A stretch of DNA of 64,000 nt from assembly GCA_963780135.1 (NCBI GenBank), contig CAWAAR010000001.1:248001-312000 (forward strand), written 5' to 3'. Both the position numbers and the translations under genes were made by a program. Under the pieces are notes generated by a model. It was given only the letters and a program-made list of their open reading frames with translations. It was not told the origin of the DNA and ran no database searches. Position 1 is the stretch's first letter; the number at the start of each line of letters is the position of its first letter. This stretch comes from Clostridium_AM sp963780135. Lineage in GTDB: Bacteria; Bacillota; Clostridia; Clostridiales; Clostridiaceae. Shown piece by piece: positions 1 to 7,402 of the stretch.

Positions 1-179
1 GTTAATATTAATTTAACACAATTTTAATGAATATTAGAAAAGTTCATTCTATTTTTGAATACATTTAAGCTATTAGGGAAAATTATATTTAAGTTTCAGC
101 TGTTGATTATTTAAAATTGAATAAAGTAATTTAAATTATATTAATAATCAAATATAAAAAATAGAAAGGAAGATTATAT

Positions 180-350
180 ATGGATAATAACAAAAATCAT
201 ATAAAAACTGATGATAAGTCTAATGTTGAACTCAGAAGAATGTATCCTAAAGATGGTGCTAATATAGGCATAATTCATGGTGAAAAAATAGGTTCTCACT
301 CTAATGGTAAAAAATTCACCAAGCGTTCTAAACTATCTCATAATATATAA
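180..350 (+). CDS. small hypothetical protein, 56 aa
   Basis: Open frame from ATG at 180 to TAA at 350. A good ribosome site (GAAAGGAAG, 164-172) lies 7 bases before the ATG. The product is short, very polar and basic (many K, N, S, H) with no membrane segment, no cysteines and a basic C-terminus (KKFTKRSKLSH). A factor-independent terminator follows 20 bases after the stop, so it looks like a complete monocistronic unit. I do not recognise the family. The ribosome site and terminator, not homology, are the reason to call it a gene. Confidence 0.6.
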   Translation: MDNNKNHIKTDDKSNVELRRMYPKDGANIGIIHGEKIGSHSNGKKFTKRSKLSHNI

Positions 351-369
351 GTTCACAAAAATATTAGCT

Positions 370-432
370 GCAAAGTCTTTCTTTAAGAAATGTTATTCTT
401 TCCCATAGAAAGACCTTGTTGCTTTTTTATTT
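370..432 (+). terminator. intrinsic terminator after the 56-aa ORF
   Basis: GCAAAGTCTTTCT (370-382) pairs with AGAAAGACCTTGTTGC (407-422) and is followed by a T-rich run (423-435). It ends the small upstream gene. Confidence 0.7.
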
Positions 433-445
433 TTTGTAGTATAAT
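416..445 (+). promoter_or_regulatory. probable birA promoter
   Basis: TTGTTG (416-421), 18-base spacer, TATAAT (440-445), 30 bases before the birA ATG. It overlaps the 3' arm of the upstream terminator, so the two units are closely packed but separate. Confidence 0.5.
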
Positions 446-475
446 GTATACGACGATATAGGTGAGGTGAATTTA

Positions 476-1468
476 ATGAAAGATAAAATTCTTCATTTGC
501 TAAAAGAAAATCAGGGAAATTTCATATCCGGACAAGCAATTAGTGAAAGTTTAGGGGTAAGTCGTACTGCTATATGGAAATACATAAATGCCTTAAAAAA
601 GGATGGTTATTGTATAGATTCCATATCAAAAAAAGGATATAATCTAATTTCTTCTCCCGATCTACTTTCTTTTGAAGAAATAAGTGAAAAACTAAATACT
701 AAATATATAGGAAGAAATTTATTTTATTTTGATAGTTTAGATTCTACAAATATAAAGGCAAAAGAACTTGCTCTAAAAAATACTGCTGAAGGCACTATAA
801 TAATAAGCGAAGAACAAACTTCCGGTAAAGGTAGACTAGGACGAATTTGGGTATCCCCTAAATACAAGGGTATTTGGATATCTATAATCCTTAAACCAGA
901 TATTGAACCTTTAAGGGTTCCAAGAATCACTCAAATAGGTGCTGCTGCTGTTATAAAAACTTGTGAAGCTTTTAATATAAAGGCACAGGTCAAATGGCCT
1001 AATGATATAGTGTTAAACAGCAAAAAAATTTGTGGCATTTTAACTGAAATGAGTGGAGAATTAAATAAAGTTAACTATGTAGTTATGGGCATAGGTATAA
1101 ATGCAAATATAGATAGAGAAGATTTTTCAGATGAATTAAAGAGCAAAGCTACTTCTATAAGCATAGAAACAGGAAATTATATAAGAAGAAAAGAATTTGT
1201 AAGTATTTTACTTAATAAATTTGAAGAATTATATGAAGAATTTGTAAAAGAGGATAGCATAAAGACTTCTGTATCTATATGTAGAGAAAACTCTATACTT
1301 ATAGGAAAAGAAATTAAAATTATAAATAGAGATAAAGAAACCCTTGCAAAAGCTGTAGATTTAGATGAATCTGGTCAATTAATAGTTCAGTTTGAAAATG
1401 GAAGTACTCATAAAATTGTTTCTGGAGAAGTTTCAATTAGAGGTGTCTCTGGCAACTATACTCCTTAA
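476..1468 (+). CDS. birA: bifunctional biotin operon repressor / biotin-[acetyl-CoA-carboxylase] ligase
   Basis: Transfers biotinyl-AMP to the biotin carrier domain of biotin-dependent carboxylases and, in two-domain members, represses biotin genes. Residues 1-60 form a winged-helix DNA-binding domain (SRTAIWKYINALKKDGY). The catalytic domain follows, with the biotin-binding glycine-rich motif SGKGRLGRIW and the KWPNDI motif, then a C-terminal SH3-like domain. ATG at 476 is chosen because GGTGAGG (461-467) sits 8 bases before it; an in-frame GTG at 467 lies inside that ribosome site. The 330-aa length is typical of group II BirA. It stands alone between two terminators. No biotin synthesis genes are in the window. 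Confidence 0.95.
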   Translation: MKDKILHLLKENQGNFISGQAISESLGVSRTAIWKYINALKKDGYCIDSISKKGYNLISSPDLLSFEEISEKLNTKYIGRNLFYFDSLDSTNIKAKELALKNTAEGTIIISEEQTSGKGRLGRIWVSPKYKGIWISIILKPDIEPLRVPRITQIGAAAVIKTCEAFNIKAQVKWPNDIVLNSKKICGILTEMSGELNKVNYVVMGIGINANIDREDFSDELKSKATSISIETGNYIRRKEFVSILLNKFEELYEEFVKEDSIKTSVSICRENSILIGKEIKIINRDKETLAKAVDLDESGQLIVQFENGSTHKIVSGEVSIRGVSGNYTP

Positions 1469-1482
1469 CATTTTATTTCTAG

Positions 1483-1520
1483 AAAAGTGATCCTGTGTTT
1501 TTTACAGGTTTGCTTTTTTC
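1483..1520 (+). terminator. intrinsic terminator after birA
   Basis: AAAAG...CCTGT / ACAGG...CTTTT hairpin followed by TTTTTT, 15 bases after the birA stop. Confidence 0.7.
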
Positions 1521-1616
1521 AATATCTATTAATAAGCTTATACCATTTACTTAACCATATTTTCATCTACTAATCTAGCTTTTTTTAACAAATTAAAAAA
1601 AAGATTCTTATAAATT

Positions 1617-1823
1617 TTATTTCATATCAAATATTTCACTAATTATTTTATCAACACATACATCAGATTCTTCTTCTAAATTTTTTATATAGCTTTCACC
1701 ATTCATATTAGATTTTATATTTACATTTTTTAACGCTTTTTGTTTATTTTTAAGTTTTACCATTTCATTTATAATAATTGTTTCTCTATTCTTTATTATG
1801 GCACTATTACTTTCTTTATTCAT
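1617..1823 (-). CDS. small hypothetical protein, 68 aa
   Basis: The start is placed at ATG 1823 because GGAGGTGA lies 5 bases upstream; the longer reading from 1847 would bury that ribosome site inside the gene. The product is hydrophilic and mostly helical by composition, with many N, K, I and E residues, one cysteine (DVCVDK) and no membrane segment. No domain is recognised. It stands alone on the minus strand between birA and a zinc-ribbon ORF. The strong ribosome site supports expression. Confidence 0.6.
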   Translation of the reverse strand: MNKESNSAIIKNRETIIINEMVKLKNKQKALKNVNIKSNMNGESYIKNLEEESDVCVDKIISEIFDMK

Positions 1824-1963
1824 AATTTTCACCTCCAATCTACACATTTATTTATAATAATATTAATATTATCTCTAATTCATAAAATAAAACTCTTTAA
1901 TTATTTCTAAAACACTTTTTATTAGAGTTGTATATTACTATTTCAAATTTTTTACAAATTTAA

Positions 1964-2122
1964 TTATCTTTTGTTGTTTTGTTCTTTATAATTTGAACCT
2001 TCTCTTATCCATCTTTGTCCACATTGCGTACACTTTAAAATTTCACTGTCTCTTGGAATATTAAATATTAAGGTTCTAAATTTATTACAACCACAATTAC
2101 ATTTGAATTTATTTAGCTTCAA
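1964..2122 (-). CDS. small zinc-ribbon protein, 52 aa, TTG start
   Basis: Reading from TTG at 2122 gives a 52-aa protein with cysteines at about 8, 10 and 12 (CNCGC) and a second knuckle CTQCG at 31-34, spaced as in a zinc ribbon. AGGGAG lies about 10 bases before the TTG. The C-terminus is polar and basic. No ATG is available, so the TTG start is an inference. Zinc-ribbon peptides of this size are usually nucleic-acid or protein adaptors, but no specific role can be assigned. Two other small zinc-ribbon proteins lie at 2548 and 11329. Confidence 0.55.
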   Translation of the reverse strand: MKLNKFKCNCGCNKFRTLIFNIPRDSEILKCTQCGQRWIREGSNYKEQNNKR

Positions 2123-2257
2123 TATGAGTTATCTCCCTTCCTTATATAAAATTTAGCTTCCAATTTAATTATACCATGTTAACTGATTTTCTGCTAATTA
2201 TACTAGAATTTGCTTTGACTATTTACATTTTTATCTTATATATTATTTAAGTAACAA

Positions 2258-2280
2258 CAGACACCCCTTAAAGGTGTCTG
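2258..2280 (-). terminator. hairpin downstream of tRNA-Glu
   Basis: Perfect 8-bp stem CAGACACC/GGTGTCTG. On the minus strand it is followed by a weak T-rich stretch. It is probably a back-up terminator behind the one at 2316-2350. Confidence 0.4.
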
Positions 2281-2315
2281 CTTAGCTTAAATACATTTTA
2301 ATTTTTAAACACAAA

Positions 2316-2350
2316 AATTAAAAAACCTGAAACTATCGTTCACAGGTTTT
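2316..2350 (-). terminator. intrinsic terminator of tRNA-Glu
   Basis: On the minus strand AAAACCTGTGAAC pairs with GTTTCAGGTTTT, followed by a T-rich tail, starting 2 bases after the tRNA CCA end. Confidence 0.7.
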
Positions 2351-2351
2351 A

Positions 2352-2426
2352 TGGTGACCCCTAGGAGACTCGAACTCCTGTTACCACCGTGAAAGGGTGG
2401 TGTCTTAACCGCTTGACCAAGGGGCC
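2352..2426 (-). tRNA. tRNA-Glu (anticodon TTC)
   Basis: A 75-base cloverleaf including an encoded CCA. The acceptor begins GGCCCCTT on the minus strand, the anticodon loop is CTTTCAC (TTC, decoding GAA/GAG), and the T-arm reads GGAGTTCGAGTCTCC. It is of interest because the T-box leader at 10.9 kb carries a GAA next to an AAC in its specifier region. Confidence 0.95.
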
Positions 2427-2547
2427 TCATGTTTTTTCTTTTGTTAATTTAAGTTTTTTTCTTTTGTTAATCTAATTTTTTTCTTTGGCTTTTTTCGACT
2501 ACATTTATTATAATAGTCTATTTTTCTTCATTTGTCAATGTTTATTA

Positions 2548-2925
2548 TTATTGTTTTTTTCCACAGTAAGGACAAAACTCAAAACTAGAATCTATACTTC
2601 TTCCACAACTGCTGCATTCTAACTGTCTATGTGACCCATTACTTGAATTTATAATTTTCAAATCCCAATAAGTAATAGCTGCTTCCTCTCCTTTTTCTGA
2701 TCTTATACCCTTTTCTTTAGGTATTTCATAAACAACACTGCAATTATCACATATTAAAAAATATCTTTCATTCCATTTAAAAAGAGGTATAAAAAATATA
2801 TGAAAAAAAGAATATTGTTTAATTAAAGTCATTCTATTTCCATTGCAGGTTTTACAAGATAAAATGCTTATTTTCTTTATTTCTTTCTGTTTATCTTCTA
2901 CTCCAAATATTCCTATAAAAAACAT
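2548..2925 (-). CDS. double zinc-ribbon protein, 125 aa
   Basis: The start is placed at ATG 2925 behind AGGAGTGA, not at the more upstream in-frame codon (2961). The N-terminus is short and hydrophobic (MFFIGIFGV). Next comes a first knuckle CKTC at about residues 24-27, then CDNC in the middle, an SSNGSH-type linker, and a C-terminal zinc ribbon CSSCGRS...CPYCGKKQ. This is the layout of small zinc-ribbon proteins such as zinc_ribbon_15/17 members. Function unknown. A monocistronic minus-strand gene. Confidence 0.75.
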   Translation of the reverse strand: MFFIGIFGVEDKQKEIKKISILSCKTCNGNRMTLIKQYSFFHIFFIPLFKWNERYFLICDNCSVVYEIPKEKGIRSEKGEEAAITYWDLKIINSSNGSHRQLECSSCGRSIDSSFEFCPYCGKKQ

Positions 2926-3054
2926 ATTAATCACTCCTAAAATATTGGATATTTTCAGCAAACTACCAATTTAAATATATCAGTATACTGACTGTTTATT
3001 TTTCCGAAAGTCCTTATATAAATCTACTTTATAATATTACAATAATAATTCTTG

Positions 3055-3085
3055 GTTTACAATGTAAACTAAATTTAAGTATAAT
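3055..3085 (+). promoter_or_regulatory. putative iadA promoter with overlapping palindrome
   Basis: TTTACA (3056-3061), 18-base spacer, TATAAT (3080-3085). The -35 box lies inside a perfect dyad GTTTAC-AAT-GTAAAC (3055-3069), a likely operator. A further hairpin (ATAATGC gaa GCATTAT, 3152-3168) lies in the leader before the gene. No regulator can be named. Confidence 0.45.
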
Positions 3086-3221
3086 ATATTTTAACATCTA
3101 AGTATAAGATATATGGTTAAATACATAATAATAAAACAACTTAATTTAAGCATAATGCGAAGCATTATTTTAAAATTTTAACCTAAAATTGAAATGCTTC
3201 ATTTAAAAGGAGATGTTTATT

Positions 3222-4391
3222 GTGCTATTAATAAAAAACATAGAAATTTATTCACCAAAATACTTAGGTAAAAATGATATTCTTATATGCTTTGATAAAA
3301 TAGCTTATATATCTAAAAACATACAAATACCAGATAAAGATTTTCCCGAAATTCAAATAATTAATGGAGATGGATTAACATTAATACCTGGATTCATTGA
3401 TCTTCACGTTCATATTATCGGTGGTGGTGGTGAAGGTGGCTTTACTACAAGAGCTCCTGAATTAAATCTTACAGATTTTACTCTGAGCGGTATTACTACC
3501 TGCGTTGGATTACTAGGAACAGATGGTACTACAAGAAGTATGGGAAGTCTAGTTGCAAAAGCAAGGAGTTTGGAAGAAGAGGGTATAAGCACTTACTGTT
3601 GGACTGGATGTTATGAAATGCCTACAAGAACAATAACTGATAGTGCTAGAGGGGATATTGTTTTAGTAGATAAAATAATAGGTGTAGGTGAAATTGCTGT
3701 ATCAGATCATAGGAGCAGTAATCCTTCCTCTGAAGATTTAATTCATCTTGCGTCTGAAGCTAGAGTTGGCGGTATGTTGTCAGGCAAATGTGGTATTTTA
3801 CACATACATGTAGGTGATGGAAAAAAAGGACTTACTCCTATATTTAATATAATAGAAGATTCCGAAATACCTTATGAAAACTTACTTCCTACACATGTAA
3901 ATAGAAATCCATTAGTTTTTAAACATTCCTTAGAATATGCTAAAAATGGAGGATTCATTGATATAACTACAGGCATCAAACCTGAAGGTGATACTGCATT
4001 ATTTGCTTTTGATGTTTATAAGAATATGCTTAAAGAAGGTATTTCTCCCTATCACATTACTATGAGTTCAGATTCAGGTGGAAGTATGCCTATATTTGAT
4101 GAAAATGGCAAACTAATTTCTTTAAAAATAGGTCTTCCTTCAACAAATATGGAAACTGTAAGACAGTGTATAGAAAATGGGATATCTATGGAAGAATCTC
4201 TCATTCCTTTAACTTCTTCACCAGCTAAGCTTTTAAAATTAAAAAATAAGGGCAAGATTTCTGAAGGCTTTGATGCTGATTTATTAATATTAGATAAAGC
4301 TCTAAAGTTAAATACAGTTATATGTAAAGGTAAAGTCATGGTAAACAATTACAAACCTACAGTGTTTGGAACTTTTTCAAAGCAAATTTAA
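3222..4391 (+). CDS. iadA: isoaspartyl dipeptidase (beta-aspartyl-peptidase)
   Basis: Cleaves beta-aspartyl (isoaspartyl) dipeptides released from damaged proteins; a zinc metalloenzyme of the amidohydrolase superfamily. The sequence shows the HxH metal motif in GFIDLHVHIIGGGGEGG (about residues 60-77), the middle metal-site region with HIHVGDG, the downstream histidine in PTHVNRNP, and the conserved DSGGS motif near residue 290. The 389-aa length matches the family (about 390). GTG at 3222 is preferred because AAAAGGAGA ends 8 bases before it; the ATG at 3213 would overlap that site. It is possibly followed by the ModBC genes only by chance, since an operator-like palindrome separates them. 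Confidence 0.9.
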   Translation: MLLIKNIEIYSPKYLGKNDILICFDKIAYISKNIQIPDKDFPEIQIINGDGLTLIPGFIDLHVHIIGGGGEGGFTTRAPELNLTDFTLSGITTCVGLLGTDGTTRSMGSLVAKARSLEEEGISTYCWTGCYEMPTRTITDSARGDIVLVDKIIGVGEIAVSDHRSSNPSSEDLIHLASEARVGGMLSGKCGILHIHVGDGKKGLTPIFNIIEDSEIPYENLLPTHVNRNPLVFKHSLEYAKNGGFIDITTGIKPEGDTALFAFDVYKNMLKEGISPYHITMSSDSGGSMPIFDENGKLISLKIGLPSTNMETVRQCIENGISMEESLIPLTSSPAKLLKLKNKGKISEGFDADLLILDKALKLNTVICKGKVMVNNYKPTVFGTFSKQI

Positions 4392-4414
4392 TAGTTTACA
4401 TTAAAAGCTTATTA

Positions 4415-4438
4415 CGTTAAACTATTATTAGTATAACG
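4415..4438 (+). promoter_or_regulatory. 24-bp palindrome, ModE-box-like operator
   Basis: CGTTAAACTA-TTAT-TAGTATAACG is a near-perfect inverted repeat with CGTTA/TAACG ends, placed 36 bases before the modB start. The outer bases and overall 24-bp length resemble the ModE consensus (CGTTATATA-N6-TATATAACG), though inner positions differ. Inference: molybdate- or tungstate-responsive control of the ModBC genes. Confidence 0.45.
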
Positions 4439-4473
4439 TTAATTAAAAAATAAGCAAAAGTAGGTTGTTACAA

Positions 4474-5133
4474 ATGATATTAAGTCCAATAATTATTTCT
4501 TTAAAAGTTTCTTTAGTTTCTACAATTTTTACATCAATAATAGGAATTGCTTTAGCTAGAATATTTACAAAATATGAGTTTAAAGGTAAAAATGTTTTGG
4601 AAGTTTTGATAATCTTACCTATGGTATTACCTCCTTCTGTCGTAGGATATGGCCTTTTAATAATATTAGGTAGATATGGGTTCATAGGTAAGCTTATTCT
4701 CCATGTTTTTAATAAAAGCTTAATTTTCACTTTAACCGCTGCTTGTATAGCTTCCTTTATAGTTTCTCTTCCCTTAATGTACCAAAGCTGTAAAGCAGCT
4801 TTTATAAACATGGACAAAGTTTGTGAAAATGCCGCAAGAACATTAGGAGCCAGTGAACTTAAAGTATTTTTTAAAATAACATTGCCAATGGCATTCCCAG
4901 GTATAATAAGTGGTTTAGTCTTATCTTTTGCTAGGGCTTTAGGTGAATTTGGTGCTACATTAATGATAGCTGGAAATATTCCAGGAAAGACACAAACCAT
5001 TCCTACTGCTATATATTTTGCTGTGGAAAGTGGGGATACTAGAACTGCAAACATACTTGTCTTAATAGTTCTAATTTTTAGTTTTACTACTATATATAGC
5101 CTTAACGTATGGACAAAACGAAATTGTAAATGA
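4474..5133 (+). CDS. modB: molybdate-type ABC transporter permease
   Basis: Membrane subunit of an oxyanion importer of the molybdate/tungstate/sulfate class. About 219 aa with five to six hydrophobic segments (near 10-30, 45-65, 85-105, 145-165, 195-215). The family EAA loop is well kept: ENAARTLGASELKVFFKITLP, then GIISG and ALGEFGATLMIAGNIPGKT, the latter a hallmark of ModB. ATG 4474 is preferred because AGTAGG lies 9 bases upstream. The partner ATPase follows 64 bases later. No periplasmic-type binding protein ModA is encoded on either side, which is unusual; it may be elsewhere in the genome. Confidence 0.85.
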   Translation: MILSPIIISLKVSLVSTIFTSIIGIALARIFTKYEFKGKNVLEVLIILPMVLPPSVVGYGLLIILGRYGFIGKLILHVFNKSLIFTLTAACIASFIVSLPLMYQSCKAAFINMDKVCENAARTLGASELKVFFKITLPMAFPGIISGLVLSFARALGEFGATLMIAGNIPGKTQTIPTAIYFAVESGDTRTANILVLIVLIFSFTTIYSLNVWTKRNCK

Positions 5134-5197
5134 ATCTTGCTTAATGTAGTATTACGATAGATAACTATAGGACAAATAATATTTAAGGATGGATTTT

Positions 5198-5875
5198 ATG
5201 CTTAATGTTAAAATATTTAAAAAGATGTACTGTTTTGATTTGGATGTGAATTTTTCCCTTAATAAGGAAGTACTTGTTATACAAGGACACTCAGGTTCTG
5301 GTAAAACTACAATTTTAGATTGTATATCTGGTATAAAGACTCCTGAATCTGGTGAAATCTCCACAGGAAGCCACGCTGTCTTTTCTTCTGAAAAAAATAT
5401 AAATACGAAAATTAAAGATAGAAATATTGGCTATGTATTTCAAAATTATGCCCTTTTTCCTCATATGACTATAGAAAAAAACATATTATTTGGTTTGAAC
5501 TGTAAAAACTTAAAGGATGTTAACTACATTGAACATATTATGAAGATTTTTAATATTGATCATTTAAAAAAAAGATACCCAAAACAAATATCAGGCGGTG
5601 AAAAACAAAGAGTAGCCTTGGCTAGGGCATTATCTATAAAACCTGATGTCCTTCTTTTAGATGAACCCTTTTCAGCTTTAGATGTTGAAACTAAATCCAT
5701 AGTGTATGATGAATTTTTACAGTTAAAAAAACTATATTCTATAGATATTATTTTAGTTACGCACAATTCTGAAGAAGCTCGTTTATTAGGAGATAAAATA
5801 ATACATATAAGCTACGGAAAAATCAAAGAAGCTGAAAATGCTACAGCCTTAGCAGCCGATATTGCTATTGAATAG
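5198..5875 (+). CDS. modC: molybdate-type ABC transporter ATPase, short form
   Basis: Energises the ModB permease by ATP hydrolysis. Walker A GHSGSGKTT, Q-loop region GYVFQNYALFPHMT, ABC signature SGGEKQR, Walker B VLLLDEPFSALD and the H-loop THN are all present. At 225 aa it lacks the C-terminal Mop/TOBE molybdate-sensing domain of classical ModC (about 350 aa), so it resembles clostridial short ModC/TupC ATPases. ATG 5198 is used because AAGGATGG ends just before it; ATG 5189 would overlap that site. A strong bidirectional terminator follows. Confidence 0.85.
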   Translation: MLNVKIFKKMYCFDLDVNFSLNKEVLVIQGHSGSGKTTILDCISGIKTPESGEISTGSHAVFSSEKNINTKIKDRNIGYVFQNYALFPHMTIEKNILFGLNCKNLKDVNYIEHIMKIFNIDHLKKRYPKQISGGEKQRVALARALSIKPDVLLLDEPFSALDVETKSIVYDEFLQLKKLYSIDIILVTHNSEEARLLGDKIIHISYGKIKEAENATALAADIAIE

Positions 5876-5878
5876 TTT

Positions 5879-5926
5879 AAAAAGCTATGAAACGTTGGGT
5901 TAAATACCTTAGTTTCATAGCTTTTA
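5879..5926. terminator. bidirectional terminator between modC and gatB
   Basis: AAAAGCTATGAAAC (5880-5893) pairs with GTTTCATAGCTTTT (5912-5925). A-rich and T-rich flanks make it usable by both convergent transcripts. Confidence 0.8.
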
Positions 5927-5941
5927 CCATATACATCTTAT

Positions 5942-7381
5942 CTACATAGATTTTAATTTACTTTCAATAAGTTCTTTTGTCACCTTAGGATTTGCCTGAC
6001 TCTTTGAAGCCTTCATTACTTGACCCATTAAGAAACCAGCTGCCTGCTGCTTACCACTCTTATAATCTTCTATAGATTTAGGGTTAGCTTCTAAAACTTC
6101 ATCTACTATCTTTTCAAGTACATCTGATGAACTTATTTGAGAAAGTCCTTTTTCCTTTACTACTTCTTCAGGATCTTTTCCTGATTCAAATATTTCATTA
6201 AATACTTCTTTTCCTGCTGTATTACTTATTTTTCCTTCTCCTATTAATTTTATAAGCTTATAAAGCATTTCTGGCTTTAAGTTCATGTCGCTGCATTCCA
6301 TTTCTTTTTCCTTTAATATTCTAAGAACTTCAGCTAAAATCCAATTTGCAGCAGTTTTGGGATCTGCTCCAAGTCCTACAACATCCTCATAGAAATGACT
6401 TAATGCCTTATCAGAAACTAAAATTTCTACTTCCTTTTCTGTAAGCTTAAATTGCTCCATAAACCTAATCTTCTTTTGTGGTGCAAGCTCTGGAATAGAT
6501 TTTTCTATATTTTCTATTTGACTGTCACTAATAACTATTGGTACTAAATCAGGATCTGGAAAATATCTATAATCATCCGCATCTTCCTTAGATCTCATAG
6601 GAATAGTTCTACCTTTTCCACTATCCCATCTTCTAGTTTCCTGTTTTATCTTATGACCTTCTCCATAGTTATAAAGTTCTTGTTGTCTTTTTTGTTCTTT
6701 TTCTAATGCTTTTTGAACTTCTTTAAATGAGTTTATATTTTTAATTTCTACCTTGGTATTTAATTTTTCCTGTCCCACTGGTCTCAAAGAAATGTTGGCA
6801 TCACATCTTAAAGATCCCTGATCCATTCTACAGTCTGACACTTCTGCATATTCTAATAAAGATTTTAAAGTCTTAAGAAAAGCTACTGCTTCTTCTGGTG
6901 AGTGAATATCTGGCTCCGTAACTATTTCTGCTAGTGGCATTCCTGCACGATTATAGTCTATTAAAGAAAATGGTTCGTCTTCCAAGTGAATAAGTTTTGC
7001 TGGATCTTCCTCTATGTGTATTCTATTTAATCTTACTTTCTTCTTAACTCCATCTACTTCAAACTCAACATATCCTCCGCTGCAGATTGGTAAATCAAAC
7101 TGAGAAATTTGATAAGCCTTTGTAAGATCTGGATAAAAGTAATTTTTTCTATCCATTTTATTTAATTTATTTATTTTACAATTTAAAGCTTTTCCTGCTT
7201 TAATAGCTAAATCAATAACTTCTTCATTTAACACAGGTAAAGTTCCTGGTAATCCTAAGCAAATTGGACATGTATTAATGTTAGGCTCAGCTCCAAACTT
7301 AGTGGAGCAGTTGCAAAATATTTTTGTCTTTGTATTTAATTCAGCGTGTATTTCCAAACCAATTATTGTTTCATAACTCAT
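5942..7381 (-). CDS. gatB: Asp-tRNA(Asn)/Glu-tRNA(Gln) amidotransferase subunit B
   Basis: Kinase/tRNA-binding subunit of the GatCAB complex that converts mischarged Asp-tRNA(Asn) or Glu-tRNA(Gln) to the amide form. The 479-aa length is standard. The N-terminal cradle has the family signature YETIIGLEIHAELNTKTKIFC, a zinc-binding set of cysteines (CNCSTKFG...CPICLGLPG), the LDYNRAGMPLAEIVTEPD motif and DDYRYFPDPDLVP. The C-terminal YqeY/tail domain (about 330-479) contacts tRNA. It is the last gene of aspS2-gatC-gatA-gatB, 21 bases after gatA, with GGGAG upstream of the ATG. Confidence 0.97.
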   Translation of the reverse strand: MSYETIIGLEIHAELNTKTKIFCNCSTKFGAEPNINTCPICLGLPGTLPVLNEEVIDLAIKAGKALNCKINKLNKMDRKNYFYPDLTKAYQISQFDLPICSGGYVEFEVDGVKKKVRLNRIHIEEDPAKLIHLEDEPFSLIDYNRAGMPLAEIVTEPDIHSPEEAVAFLKTLKSLLEYAEVSDCRMDQGSLRCDANISLRPVGQEKLNTKVEIKNINSFKEVQKALEKEQKRQQELYNYGEGHKIKQETRRWDSGKGRTIPMRSKEDADDYRYFPDPDLVPIVISDSQIENIEKSIPELAPQKKIRFMEQFKLTEKEVEILVSDKALSHFYEDVVGLGADPKTAANWILAEVLRILKEKEMECSDMNLKPEMLYKLIKLIGEGKISNTAGKEVFNEIFESGKDPEEVVKEKGLSQISSSDVLEKIVDEVLEANPKSIEDYKSGKQQAAGFLMGQVMKASKSQANPKVTKELIESKLKSM

Positions 7382-7402
7382 AATTTATAGCTCCCTTCCT
7401 GC

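Noticed and set aside
4443..5054. 203-codon open frame antisense to modB
   Set aside because: Rich in hydrophobic residues mirrored from the permease codons, no ribosome site and no family; modB is clear on the other strand.
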